Shown here: piece after piece, positions 35,054-43,453 of the stretch
Numbering within the stretch: position 1 is the first letter of the stretch
Layout of the letters: each line of letters opens with the position of its first letter
From: Chryseobacterium jejuense
Lineage (GTDB): Bacteria > Bacteroidota > Bacteroidia > Flavobacteriales > Weeksellaceae
DNA: 64,000 bases
Reading direction: 5' to 3'
NCBI RefSeq assembly: GCF_017877355.1
Contig: NZ_JAGIPR010000012.1
Span: 62,001 to 126,000 of the forward strand
The notes under the pieces: model-generated
What the model saw: the letters and a program-made list of their open reading frames with translations, nothing else
What the model was told of the DNA's origin: nothing
Databases searched by the model: none
Program-made: the position numbers and the translations under genes

Positions 35054-35121
35054 TACCGGGTAATTTGACGAAAGGCTCTGTCAGTTTGGAATCGAAGTAG
35101 GCCTTTCTTACGACACCGGTA
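35054..35121 (-). ncRNA. minimal Y-like RNA without tRNA module (unit A)
   Basis: About 68 nt on the minus strand. Lower stem TACCGG/CCGGTA, 5 prime loop TGTCGTAA, 3 prime loop GTCAAATTAC, upper stem GAAAGGC/GCCTTTC; both stems perfect. The apical loop CTACTTCGATTCC keeps the TACTTCG motif that also sits before the T-arm in units C, D and E. It starts about 12 bases downstream of the -7 box TAAGTTTG. Confidence 0.75.
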
Positions 35122-35133
35122 TTATTAACACTG

Positions 35134-35170
35134 CAAACTTATTTACTAAGTACGCATTCTTTTTACGTAG
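35134..35170 (-). promoter_or_regulatory. Ro/Y-type promoter driving Y-like RNA units A and B
   Basis: On the minus strand: CTACGTA, 7 bases, TGCGTA, 9 bases, TAAGTTTG. A 22-base core is repeated with one change at 34938-34959. Confidence 0.78.
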
Positions 35171-35178
35171 TTGGATTT

Positions 35179-35712
35179 TTAATAGGAAAATAATAAAGAT
35201 ATCAATTCTAAAAGCTTCACAATTCCTAAAATAGGAAGCGCTATAAAAAATCCTACTAATAGACATAAACCTACTGTTGTTAAAAAGCTTTGTTTGTTTT
35301 TAGGTATAGAATAATTTCCTTTCGCTCTGTTTTTAAGTTTAAAATCAGGAATATGCTTTGTCTTCTCTAAGCTATCCTGTTCCAATTCTGTCAAAATTTT
35401 CCTAACATACTCATTAAGCTGGGTTTTATCTCCTCTGAAGACAATATCTTTTAAAATAGCGTTTCCGGAATTGCTTAATGTTTTTCTGTAAAGCGCAACG
35501 GCTTTTTCCATTTCTTTATTTTCGGGTTCAGATAATATCCAGAATTTTCCGGCTTCATCCAGAAAATCTGCATCATAATAAATCTGCCCTAATTTCTTTC
35601 TCAAGGAAAGGTCATCCGGAAACTGATTGATTAAGTTTCTTAATCTGTCACAAGCTTTCTTCTTTTTTCCTTCCTTCAGATCCTGTTCTACTTTATCAAA
35701 CAGATTTTTCAT
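35179..35712 (-). CDS. DUF6584-like protein with C-terminal membrane helix
   Basis: 177 residues. The N-terminal TPR-like part (VEQDLKEGKKKKACDRLRNLINQFPDDLSLRKKLGQIYYDA, then EAGKFWIL) fits the DUF6584 pattern, and one membrane segment lies at the C-terminus (FLTTVGLCLLVGFFIALPIL). Function unknown. It is the last protein gene between Ro and the Y RNAs, 12 bp from its upstream neighbour. Confidence 0.7.
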   Translation of the reverse strand: MKNLFDKVEQDLKEGKKKKACDRLRNLINQFPDDLSLRKKLGQIYYDADFLDEAGKFWILSEPENKEMEKAVALYRKTLSNSGNAILKDIVFRGDKTQLNEYVRKILTELEQDSLEKTKHIPDFKLKNRAKGNYSIPKNKQSFLTTVGLCLLVGFFIALPILGIVKLLELISLLFSY

Positions 35713-35724
35713 GGTTTTATATTT

Positions 35725-36402
35725 TTATTTAATGCCAGACATAAATTCTGAAATTCTTTCGGCATTGTCAATATTCATTTTTTTCAAAATATCTGAAATT
35801 CTATTTTTAAAATGAATTTGGTGGTACATTACTTTTTCCAATTCCTCATTAAATACTGATTCTTCCACTTCAAATTTTGTTTTCACATTTTCTACATCAG
35901 TAATATTCGCTTCTGTATAGTCTGAAAAACTAATGATTCCGTTTTCTCTTTTAAAGAAAACCCACGGATGTCCGATCCATATTTCTGCCCATTCGGAAGA
36001 TCTGTTCTCTACAACTTTCTCCCAATTTTCTATATTCTCAATATCACCACAACAGCTTGGCTCAATAAGAACCTCATCATCTTTTTTTAATACAATGCCA
36101 CCATCAAAAGAGAGTACAAATCCAATGTCATCAGGATCATCAAATTCTACTTCTGTAAGTTTTGCGGCTACAATGGTGTGTAAACTTTCATCATCAATGG
36201 TTTCAATATTGACCAGGTTGGAACCTTTTTGAATTTCATTACAATTGAGGGTAAGTCTGGAAGCAGCTTCTGTCCATTTCAAAAACCATTCTTCAGGGTT
36301 GGTATAATCAGCGATTCGGGGTAATTCAAAGTCTTCTTTGGAATATTTTAAAGGATTAATTTCAATGGTGTTAATAAGCTCTATCATATTATATCTCTTC
36401 AT
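35725..36402 (-). CDS. hypothetical protein between Ro and Y RNA genes
   Basis: 225 residues, acidic and soluble. Landmarks are PSCCGDIENIENW and the aromatic segment EWAEIWIGHPWVFFKRENG (about residues 140-158), reminiscent of SUKH-like immunity folds but not clearly one. Two possible starts: M at 36402 or M at 36387. It is in tandem with the DUF6584-like gene and downstream of the TROVE gene on the same strand. Confidence 0.6.
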   Translation of the reverse strand: MKRYNMIELINTIEINPLKYSKEDFELPRIADYTNPEEWFLKWTEAASRLTLNCNEIQKGSNLVNIETIDDESLHTIVAAKLTEVEFDDPDDIGFVLSFDGGIVLKKDDEVLIEPSCCGDIENIENWEKVVENRSSEWAEIWIGHPWVFFKRENGIISFSDYTEANITDVENVKTKFEVEESVFNEELEKVMYHQIHFKNRISDILKKMNIDNAERISEFMSGIK

Positions 36403-36410
36403 TTACTAGC

Positions 36411-36496
36411 CCCGATTGCAGCGACATCCTTTTTCTGAATTAGCCTAAGACAGGCGAAAAAGATATAGCGGAAAGCGGGAATAAGCTCCTAAAGAT
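36411..36496. ncRNA. Flavo-1-like structured repeat
   Basis: The sequence GCCCCGATTGCAGCG ... TAGCGGAAAGCGGGA with an inner hairpin (CTTTTTC, GCCT / AGGC, GAAAAAG) matches a structured element common in intergenic regions of Flavobacteriia, which I believe corresponds to the Flavo-1 RNA motif. It lies between the TROVE gene and the next gene. The name is from memory; the hairpin is seen directly. Confidence 0.5.
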
Positions 36497-36531
36497 ACTA
36501 ATACATATTATATTTTTAAAAGCAGTGCCTT

Positions 36532-38049
36532 TTACAGCACTACTTTTTCAATCATCTCAATGGCTGATCTCTGATCTTCCAGAGCATTCAATACATCGAA
36601 AATCTTGTCTGACCAGCCTGCAATAAGATATACATCATTTCTTTTGACATCAATTGGCTGTCTGCCATAACCCGCCAAATCAAAAATATAAAGTTTAGCA
36701 TTTGGTGCTATCATCTTATATTTATTCCAAGTATCTTCAAAAGAGTTTCCTCTTCCGCTGCTGTCCCACATTTGAGTATCCGTGAACAACATTACTTTAT
36801 CTACAATTTCTTTTCTTTTGATAAGATCTTCAATTACCAGATATCCATTGGTAGAATAGCCTACTTCACCTTCACGCTTATAGAAAGCATCCACATTGTT
36901 CAGAATACCTTGCTTTGGCATTGGAACACGTAACCATCGGTCACCGAAAATTCCTGTTGTCACATTTTGACACTTTGACTGCAGAATCATAGACATCAGC
37001 AAACCGATATCATACAACAGGATTTTACTCTTAGGAGAAACCGATTTCTGCATGGAGCCTGAAACATCCGCCGCAATCACTACCGAAGTATTGAATCCGA
37101 AACCTTTGATGTTTTGGCCACTTACCAGAACCGCTTCTTCCAAGGCATTCCAAACAGAGGACAGATAAGGCGAATTGATCTTTTTCAATTCTCTGTACGC
37201 TGCCAGGAAACGGAAAGGTAATTGTTTTGAATTGCTCACTGCTCTCTCATCTGACAGATAACTGCACACTTTACTCATGGCCTCAGGAGAAACTCCTGCT
37301 TCAAGAATATTTCTCAGGTTTCGCAAAGTGGCCATATAGCCCAATTTATTGCTAAAGATCAGTTCTTCCCACTTCGTTTTGAACGCCTGTTTCTTTTCTG
37401 CTTCATCAGTAAACTTTTGTTGTCCCAATACTGAAAGTTCTACTTCCCATGTATAAGGAGTTTCCAGAATATCATATACAATTTTGTTGAAAATCGTCTG
37501 CTGGTTTTCATCCTTTGCTTTTGGATGAACCAGAAACAGAGCATCTTTCAAAGTTACGTCTCCTTTTCTGTTGTATTTTGCGAATTGGTATTCATCAAAT
37601 TTATTGAAGGATTTCACCAGACCTTTCTGGATCTGCTTTGATAACCTGTTCAGTTTTTTGGTTTCTGTTCTTTCATTCGCAAGCTGATAATATGCCAATA
37701 GTTCAGTGATTTCATCAGCTCTTTGAATAACACCATCTACTGTTCTGCTCACCAGATCGGTACCGGAAGTTTCCTTGGCTAATTCTGTAGCCAAAACCAA
37801 GGGGATGGAACGCAAATGCATATCTTTTCTTGCATATACGGCCAGCTTCGCCACAAATTCGGGATCGTTTTTTTGAATCAGAGATTGTATTCTCTCTAAT
37901 CTGTCATTTCCTTTTTCATAAGTAAGATCTGACAGTCCTGTTGTAACCACAGCACTGTACAATTCTTCTGCAGGTGTCATCATATATGCTTTTGCACCTT
38001 CGTGGTTGATTACCCTTGTTTTCTCTTTTTTTAGAAAGTTAAATTTCAT
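36532..38049 (-). CDS. TROVE-domain protein (Ro60/Rsr-like RNA-binding protein)
   Basis: 505 residues. Residues 1-310 form the alpha-helical TROVE ring: FVAKLAVYARKDMHLRSIPLVLATELAK and GYMATLRNLRNILEAG are characteristic. Residues 315-500 are a von Willebrand A domain with an intact metal site (DVSGS from D328). Ro proteins bind misfolded or damaged RNA ends through the ring and Y RNAs on its outer face. Six Y-like RNAs lie 1.4-4.8 kb downstream on the same strand, and the gene shares their promoter pattern. No rtcB or PNPase gene is adjacent in the window. Confidence 0.93.
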   Translation of the reverse strand: MKFNFLKKEKTRVINHEGAKAYMMTPAEELYSAVVTTGLSDLTYEKGNDRLERIQSLIQKNDPEFVAKLAVYARKDMHLRSIPLVLATELAKETSGTDLVSRTVDGVIQRADEITELLAYYQLANERTETKKLNRLSKQIQKGLVKSFNKFDEYQFAKYNRKGDVTLKDALFLVHPKAKDENQQTIFNKIVYDILETPYTWEVELSVLGQQKFTDEAEKKQAFKTKWEELIFSNKLGYMATLRNLRNILEAGVSPEAMSKVCSYLSDERAVSNSKQLPFRFLAAYRELKKINSPYLSSVWNALEEAVLVSGQNIKGFGFNTSVVIAADVSGSMQKSVSPKSKILLYDIGLLMSMILQSKCQNVTTGIFGDRWLRVPMPKQGILNNVDAFYKREGEVGYSTNGYLVIEDLIKRKEIVDKVMLFTDTQMWDSSGRGNSFEDTWNKYKMIAPNAKLYIFDLAGYGRQPIDVKRNDVYLIAGWSDKIFDVLNALEDQRSAIEMIEKVVL

Positions 38050-38109
38050 GAGTTACTGTTTTTATTGTTAAACATATGAAGAGTTAGCGCTTCTCTCTGA
38101 TTTCTGATG

Positions 38110-38146
38110 CAAAGTAATAACAGTATTGCGCAATGTTTCTGCGTAG
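38110..38146 (-). promoter_or_regulatory. Ro/Y-type promoter of the TROVE gene
   Basis: On the minus strand: CTACGCA, 7 bases, TGCGCA, 9 bases, then TTACTTTG as -7 box, about 60 bp before the TROVE start. The layout equals that at 35134-35170 and 34921-34957. The 38147-38300 stretch shows nothing else. Confidence 0.75.
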
Positions 38147-38453
38147 ATTAAAAAAATTAATTTAAAATTGATTGAGAAAGAGGTTAAAGCTCTCTCTGAT
38201 TTGGCTGATAACGCAGATTTTTTAAAGTTTTGGCTAAAACCAAATGAATTTGTTTTATTTATTTAAGCAGGCTAAAGCCCTCTCCTATTGATGTTGATAT
38301 CCGCATGGATATATGCACGGATAGTAGTTGTTTAACGACAAGACCTTTTATCTTTTATCCAATCCTTCTATCATTCATTTTCATGAAAGAAATAGGTATT
38401 ATCAGGCTTTTATACTGTTGTTTCATAGCTTTGTGTACATTAAAATTAAAACT

Positions 38454-38900
38454 ATGATTAAAGGATTATATGAAACTCATGTTCAGGTAAGTGATTTAGA
38501 AAGTGCTATTCAGTTTTACACTGAAGTACTGGGTTTGAGATTGGCCCACAGAGATGAAACAAGGTCTATAGCCTTTATGTGGATTGGGGAAGAAAAGGAG
38601 TTTATGCTTGGATTATGGGAGCAGAAAGAAAACCTTCAGACCAGACATTTTGCATTTACGAGTACAAAAGAAGATATTCTGAATTATTCTGTGAAGTTTT
38701 TAGAGAACAAGAATTTAAGGCCCTATAATTTTCTGAAGAACGGAAGTGTAGAGCCTATGGTATTTGCATGGATGCCCGCATTGGCTATTTATTTTAATGA
38801 TCCGGATGGTAATCAGTTAGAGTTCATTTCTATTCTTGAAGGGGATGGAAAACCTGAACTAGGTGTTCTTTCTTATGAAGAATGGATGAATCGTCAATAA
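38454..38900 (+). CDS. VOC-family (glyoxalase-like) protein
   Basis: 148 residues from the ATG at 38454 (MIKGLYETHVQVSD); a longer upstream frame is not credible because TAGCTTTG, a -7 box, lies inside it. Two beta-alpha-beta units of the VOC fold are visible: HVQVSDLESAIQFYTEVLGLRL and YFNDPDGNQLEFI with a metal-type Glu near the C-terminus. Substrate unknown. It is isolated on the plus strand within the island. Confidence 0.85.
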   Translation: MIKGLYETHVQVSDLESAIQFYTEVLGLRLAHRDETRSIAFMWIGEEKEFMLGLWEQKENLQTRHFAFTSTKEDILNYSVKFLENKNLRPYNFLKNGSVEPMVFAWMPALAIYFNDPDGNQLEFISILEGDGKPELGVLSYEEWMNRQ

Positions 38901-39079
38901 AATTCAAAAGGAATTCTGAAATCCTTTAAACACTAGATGCCAGCTCTTTTCTGGCTGAAATTCCGCAAAAAACAATTGCTATATCATTTTACTGTGTCTG
39001 AATATGCCTGATTACTCTGGAAATATTATATGAATATAACAGAGCCTGTGAATTTTATCTGTTAGGTTTTAAAAAGAAC

Positions 39080-39325
39080 ATGAACCGCAATTATCAGCTT
39101 ACTTATGAATTCAAAAAACTGGCAGATCAACATTTAACCGATTGGAAGACAGTCGCGGATTATTCTTCTTTCTTGGGAATCAGCACCAAATATCTGGCTG
39201 AAGTAATCAGAGTCGAAACAGGAAATATGACCTTACAGATCATCCATAAATACATCCTTAGCCTTATATGCTACATTTTAACTGGCACCTTTGCTTGCCA
39301 TTATTGTCTTGTTACCAGGAGATAA
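39080..39325 (+). pseudogene. truncated AraC-type regulator fragment
   Basis: 81 codons. VADYSSFLGISTKYLAEVIRVETGN is the first helix-turn-helix of an AraC C-terminal domain, but the second HTH is missing and the frame ends in unrelated hydrophobic residues (YILSLICYILTGTFACHYC). The sensor domain is also absent. It is probably a decayed gene. Confidence 0.6.
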
Positions 39326-39360
39326 AAAATAAAAGTTTATTTGATTCTATTGTTATTCCA

Positions 39361-39399
39361 ATGGATTCCGGCAAGCCCAAAGGGCTTGCCGGAATCCAT
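39361..39399. terminator. perfect 18-bp hairpin between convergent genes
   Basis: ATGGATTCCGGCAAGCCC-AAA-GGGCTTGCCGGAATCCAT, a flawless inverted repeat 4 bp after the SWIM-gene stop. It probably works as a bidirectional terminator, although T runs are weak. Confidence 0.65.
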
Positions 39400-39402
39400 A
39401 TT

Positions 39403-40752
39403 TTAATGAACTAAATTCGCCATTCTCTTCACTGCCAGAACATGCTTACAAAGACCTCTTTCGCCTTGGTATTTACTGAACCATTCACAGGTACAGCGTT
39501 CTTTATCTTCTTCAAGGATTACCGTATGATGTACTCCAGTACCCTCTACTCTAGCTTCTGTTCTTTCTTTGGTATTGTTTAAAATTTCCACTTTTCCATC
39601 TTCAATAAGCTTTTCTGCATTTTTCATGCGAGGATTTAACCCTAAAATACGGCTTAGTTTAAAAGGTAATCTACGGTAGAAAAATTCATTTTCATCAAGA
39701 TCATACCCTAATAATCCCATCGCTGCAAGTCTTCCTGTCAGATTCTCTGTCTTACTCAAACTAAGGTTTTCTTCCAGTGCCAGAACGGTTGCATTGAATG
39801 ACTGATTGGCATAAGCATACTTATCCAAGGCATCAATCCACTCATCAGGAACCTCAGTGGTTAAACTATTCAATACAGCTCCTTCTCCGGAGAAACCACG
39901 CCAGCTTTCTCTTGATAAGGAAAAACTGAATCTTATATTTCCCATATATAATTGCCAGGTTGTAGATTTCATATTTGGGTGTGGAAAAACCTGCATGGAA
40001 TCAATATACGGAAGCAGAGGCTCCAGTAAGCGAAGCCTATGAAGCCCACCAATGCAAACTGCATCAGCAGATTTTACAGGAGAAAACATCGGTTTATTTC
40101 CTCTCACAATCAGGTAATAATCGGACTTCACCACCCCTTTTGGCATTCCTCTAAACAGCTGCTGGGTCTGAATCTTATTAAAAGTATGTTGTTTTTCTGA
40201 TTCGGACAGATAGATCTGAACGGTTCCCAGCCCTTTGATCCATTTTGCCGGCAATGGAACTTTTCTTTCCACCACTTTTTTTTCTTCCTTGTATAGCTCA
40301 ACTTCTTTTTCCCCTACAGAAAGCATAATATTTTCGTTAGGACGAATACTTCCTAAAGCGGTTATCATAGGCTGATTAAAGTCTACATTAGTTGTTCCGT
40401 TCTCCAAAAACTCACCATTTAATCCATCCGGAAGAACATCTACACGGGCATATACACCGGCACAGTGAGAAAATCCTTCGAAACGAAGTCTCTCATTTCC
40501 TGCAGTTACAATTGGATCTTTCAAAAGTGCCATCTGAAATGGTGACAAACTGAAACTTGATTTCACAATATTGGAAAGTGTAATCAGACAACGGGCTAAT
40601 ATAAAAGGCTGACCTACATTCCCCCAAAAAAAACAGGGAACATCAGTATTTTTCTGTATCTCGCTGTATTGCGCAAGAAACAGTTCTTCAAGTGTATCCT
40701 TCTTTACGAAGGAGGATGACCTTGAATAGTTATAAGTAAGCATATCTTCCAT
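39403..40752 (-). CDS. SWIM zinc-finger protein
   Basis: 449 residues. A C-terminal SWIM motif CTCEWFSKYQGERGLCKH (CxC...CxH, about residues 425-442) is expected to bind zinc and nucleic acid or protein. The rest has no recognised domain but contains IAFSF-type beta segments. It is the last gene of a three-gene operon with two large DUF6493-like proteins; the arrangement resembles the SWIM/YehQ-type genes found with MoxR-vWA chaperone systems. The start lies 4 bp after the upstream stop. Confidence 0.8.
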   Translation of the reverse strand: MEDMLTYNYSRSSSFVKKDTLEELFLAQYSEIQKNTDVPCFFWGNVGQPFILARCLITLSNIVKSSFSLSPFQMALLKDPIVTAGNERLRFEGFSHCAGVYARVDVLPDGLNGEFLENGTTNVDFNQPMITALGSIRPNENIMLSVGEKEVELYKEEKKVVERKVPLPAKWIKGLGTVQIYLSESEKQHTFNKIQTQQLFRGMPKGVVKSDYYLIVRGNKPMFSPVKSADAVCIGGLHRLRLLEPLLPYIDSMQVFPHPNMKSTTWQLYMGNIRFSFSLSRESWRGFSGEGAVLNSLTTEVPDEWIDALDKYAYANQSFNATVLALEENLSLSKTENLTGRLAAMGLLGYDLDENEFFYRRLPFKLSRILGLNPRMKNAEKLIEDGKVEILNNTKERTEARVEGTGVHHTVILEEDKERCTCEWFSKYQGERGLCKHVLAVKRMANLVH

Positions 40753-40756
40753 AAAT

Positions 40757-43453
40757 TTAATTTTTTAGAAGATGATTGCAGATTTTCTTCAGGCTCGAGT
40801 TTTCTTTCCAGTCTTTGAGTTTTTCAATTACTTTTTTATTGGCTTGGGACTGGTTTAAAGCCAATATTTCATGATATACTTCCAGCAGTTTCTTCAGATT
40901 GGTAACAGGATTATCCATCTGAAGCAGAATATTGGAAATTAATTCTTCGAGAGCAATATTATGATTTTTACTAACATTCAGCATCTGATGTTGGATAAGA
41001 TCTGTAAATCTTTTTACAGGGGCCCACTCCAATTTTTCATGGGTGCCAATTACTTTTCCTAATCGGGTATTGTCTATCATCTTATGAGAAACATGTTCCA
41101 GCCAGATTTCAGCAGCCGTTCCACGAATGGTTTTGTCACCATCCAGGAAAATAGTTCCCAGGAACAGATATCCCATTTCATCCAAAGGTTTTTTAACCTT
41201 GTAAAGGGCCTGAGCTGTATTCAACACCAGATTTCTTTCATAAACTTCTGCAATACCGGAGTAGAAAAGACAGCTCTTAATCACTTTTGCCAAAGCACTG
41301 CCCAAGGTATTCGGGAAGCACCACATCATGCCAATGGTTTCTGAAAGCTCTCTTGGTTCAGCAATAAAATATTCCAGAAGCAACGGATCTTTTCTTTTTT
41401 CAAAATGATATTTTGGAATCACAATATTCAGCTCAGCCGGATAATATGAATTTTTCTTACTATCAATAGTTTTCCACTGATAAATTCCTGAAAAGAATTC
41501 TGCCGGAACCGCATCATATCCAAAACCACTGAACTCTTTGAACGCCTTTTCCGGAGAGCGTGTAATTCCGGCTGTCATCCACCATGCAGGATGCTCAAAA
41601 TTTCCTTTTGGCTCTGTATTTTTACCAAAGAAGAAAAGCAGAAGATCTTTGTACTCTCCTTTTAATTTTTTTTCAGCCAGCTGTAATGCTTCGGATGTGT
41701 TATCCAGAGCACATCGCTGAAGGGCCAGCTGCATATCAAGATGATGAGGTTCTATATTTTTATTCTGATAAACTTCCAGTCTTTCCACTAATGTAACAGG
41801 AGATATCCAACAAGGAGCATGGGTAATGGCAAACAGTAAAGGAACACTGTCTCCTGCTTTTATTTTTTCATCAGTAAATATGGCAAGTTCTTTAAAAGCT
41901 TTCATAACAGGGCTGCCTGCTCCCACTTTCGCTATTGGCCCCAGCTTTTTATGATAGTTTGAATAGGCTTCCCTTGTGGTCTCTTCATTAGAGGTTTTCT
42001 CATATATTTTGTTCAGGTTTTTAAGCTGAACCGGATATTTTTCCAATAAATTCAATCCGTAATTAATGATGAGATTACACAACAGGACATTCAGATACGG
42101 AACTTCCCATTTTGCAATGGTTTTACAGGCTTTCAGGAATACCGGTTCTATCAGCTTTACAGATTCCTCATCTACGTCATTGGCAAAACGGGCAAATCCG
42201 GACAAAGCAGTATCACAGTGATGGCTGTACGGATCTTCTATAGCCAAAGGAAGGAAGAACATTAAATCTTCAAAACTTTCAATTACTTTAACTTTATTTT
42301 CTTCAGTAGTCAGGATTATTTTTTCTGAAACTACAGCTTCCAATTCCTGTGGTTCTTCTTCTATATAAGTTTCTAAAAGGGAGCGTACATTCGTTAATAT
42401 ATTATCTGAATAGTGGGAAATAGACTCCTTTATTGTTTCAGATGGCGGAATATATTTCAGGATAATTTTGGCTGCCTTTGACTGTATCCCATCATCTTTG
42501 CTTACAAATGCAGATGTTAAAGCCAACCCCAAGATCTCAGGATTAACTTTTCTATGCTGGAATATTTTTTCCGTTAAAGTAAGACTACTCATCACCACGG
42601 TTTTCACTTCCATACTTAGCAGATTGGGAAGGTAGTGGGCAAATTCTTCATGTTTAAAGGCAGAACTTCCTACCATTTTTTTCAAATGTATAAGAATGGT
42701 ATTGACTGCTTTTGACTGTACAGATGTTAACCCAGCCATTAATTCATCCTGAAGTTCGATCAACTCATCTTCTGTTGGTTTTAAAGCGGTAAAAGCATCC
42801 ATAAACCATCCTGTCACGTTCTTATTGAAATTTCTGTTGGAAGCCAGAAGGCATTCTTTTAAAAATCTTATTCTTTCAATTTTCTGCTCAGTGACAAGCT
42901 TTTGTACTAATGGAAACCATTCTTTCTGGAAGGGTAATGATTTCGATGGATATTCGCACAGGTACCAAAAATGGGTGCTGAGTGTTTCAGGGTGCTGGTC
43001 CAGATCAGCAGGATAATTACTTAAGTGATGACCAAGTAATTCAGGTTTTGGCTGGATGTAGCCTTTTTCTGTCCATCCTAAAATATGCTGATAGTTAAAC
43101 GCTGTAAACTCTGCATCAATAGAATCATTGATAAAATCGGAGAACCAATCCGGGCACCCCCATTCCAATATCTGCTCTGTCTGTTCTATATTGCGGAAAA
43201 GACTCCAGTAGTTTTTACCAAAGTTCTTTTGATCCATACAAACAAATGATGCAATATCAATAATGGCATGCTGATTTACAGAACCAGCTGTATGGTAAGA
43301 ATTTTTGGTCATGATGATCTTGTTGATCTCACGATCCATTTTTTTTATTGTAGGTACTAATGTCTGCTTTTCTTCTGCACTAAGCTGCTTCAAAAAAGGG
43401 ACAATCTCATGGAGTCTCTCCTCATTAAGAATCTCATAAAGTCTTTCTTTCAT
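40757..43453 (-). CDS. DUF6493-like large helical protein (copy 1)
   Basis: 898 residues, helical repeats of the HEAT/Armadillo type throughout. It starts MKERLYEILNEERLHEIVPFLKQLSAEEKQTLVPTI and has a C-terminal WAPVKRFTDLIQHQMLNVSKNHN block shared with the upstream paralog. I recognise the family as DUF6493, typically encoded beside SWIM zinc-finger genes in Bacteroidota. The start overlaps the upstream gene by 20 bp. Its function is probably scaffolding; the specific role is unknown. Confidence 0.72.
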   Translation of the reverse strand: MKERLYEILNEERLHEIVPFLKQLSAEEKQTLVPTIKKMDREINKIIMTKNSYHTAGSVNQHAIIDIASFVCMDQKNFGKNYWSLFRNIEQTEQILEWGCPDWFSDFINDSIDAEFTAFNYQHILGWTEKGYIQPKPELLGHHLSNYPADLDQHPETLSTHFWYLCEYPSKSLPFQKEWFPLVQKLVTEQKIERIRFLKECLLASNRNFNKNVTGWFMDAFTALKPTEDELIELQDELMAGLTSVQSKAVNTILIHLKKMVGSSAFKHEEFAHYLPNLLSMEVKTVVMSSLTLTEKIFQHRKVNPEILGLALTSAFVSKDDGIQSKAAKIILKYIPPSETIKESISHYSDNILTNVRSLLETYIEEEPQELEAVVSEKIILTTEENKVKVIESFEDLMFFLPLAIEDPYSHHCDTALSGFARFANDVDEESVKLIEPVFLKACKTIAKWEVPYLNVLLCNLIINYGLNLLEKYPVQLKNLNKIYEKTSNEETTREAYSNYHKKLGPIAKVGAGSPVMKAFKELAIFTDEKIKAGDSVPLLFAITHAPCWISPVTLVERLEVYQNKNIEPHHLDMQLALQRCALDNTSEALQLAEKKLKGEYKDLLLFFFGKNTEPKGNFEHPAWWMTAGITRSPEKAFKEFSGFGYDAVPAEFFSGIYQWKTIDSKKNSYYPAELNIVIPKYHFEKRKDPLLLEYFIAEPRELSETIGMMWCFPNTLGSALAKVIKSCLFYSGIAEVYERNLVLNTAQALYKVKKPLDEMGYLFLGTIFLDGDKTIRGTAAEIWLEHVSHKMIDNTRLGKVIGTHEKLEWAPVKRFTDLIQHQMLNVSKNHNIALEELISNILLQMDNPVTNLKKLLEVYHEILALNQSQANKKVIEKLKDWKENSSLKKICNHLLKN

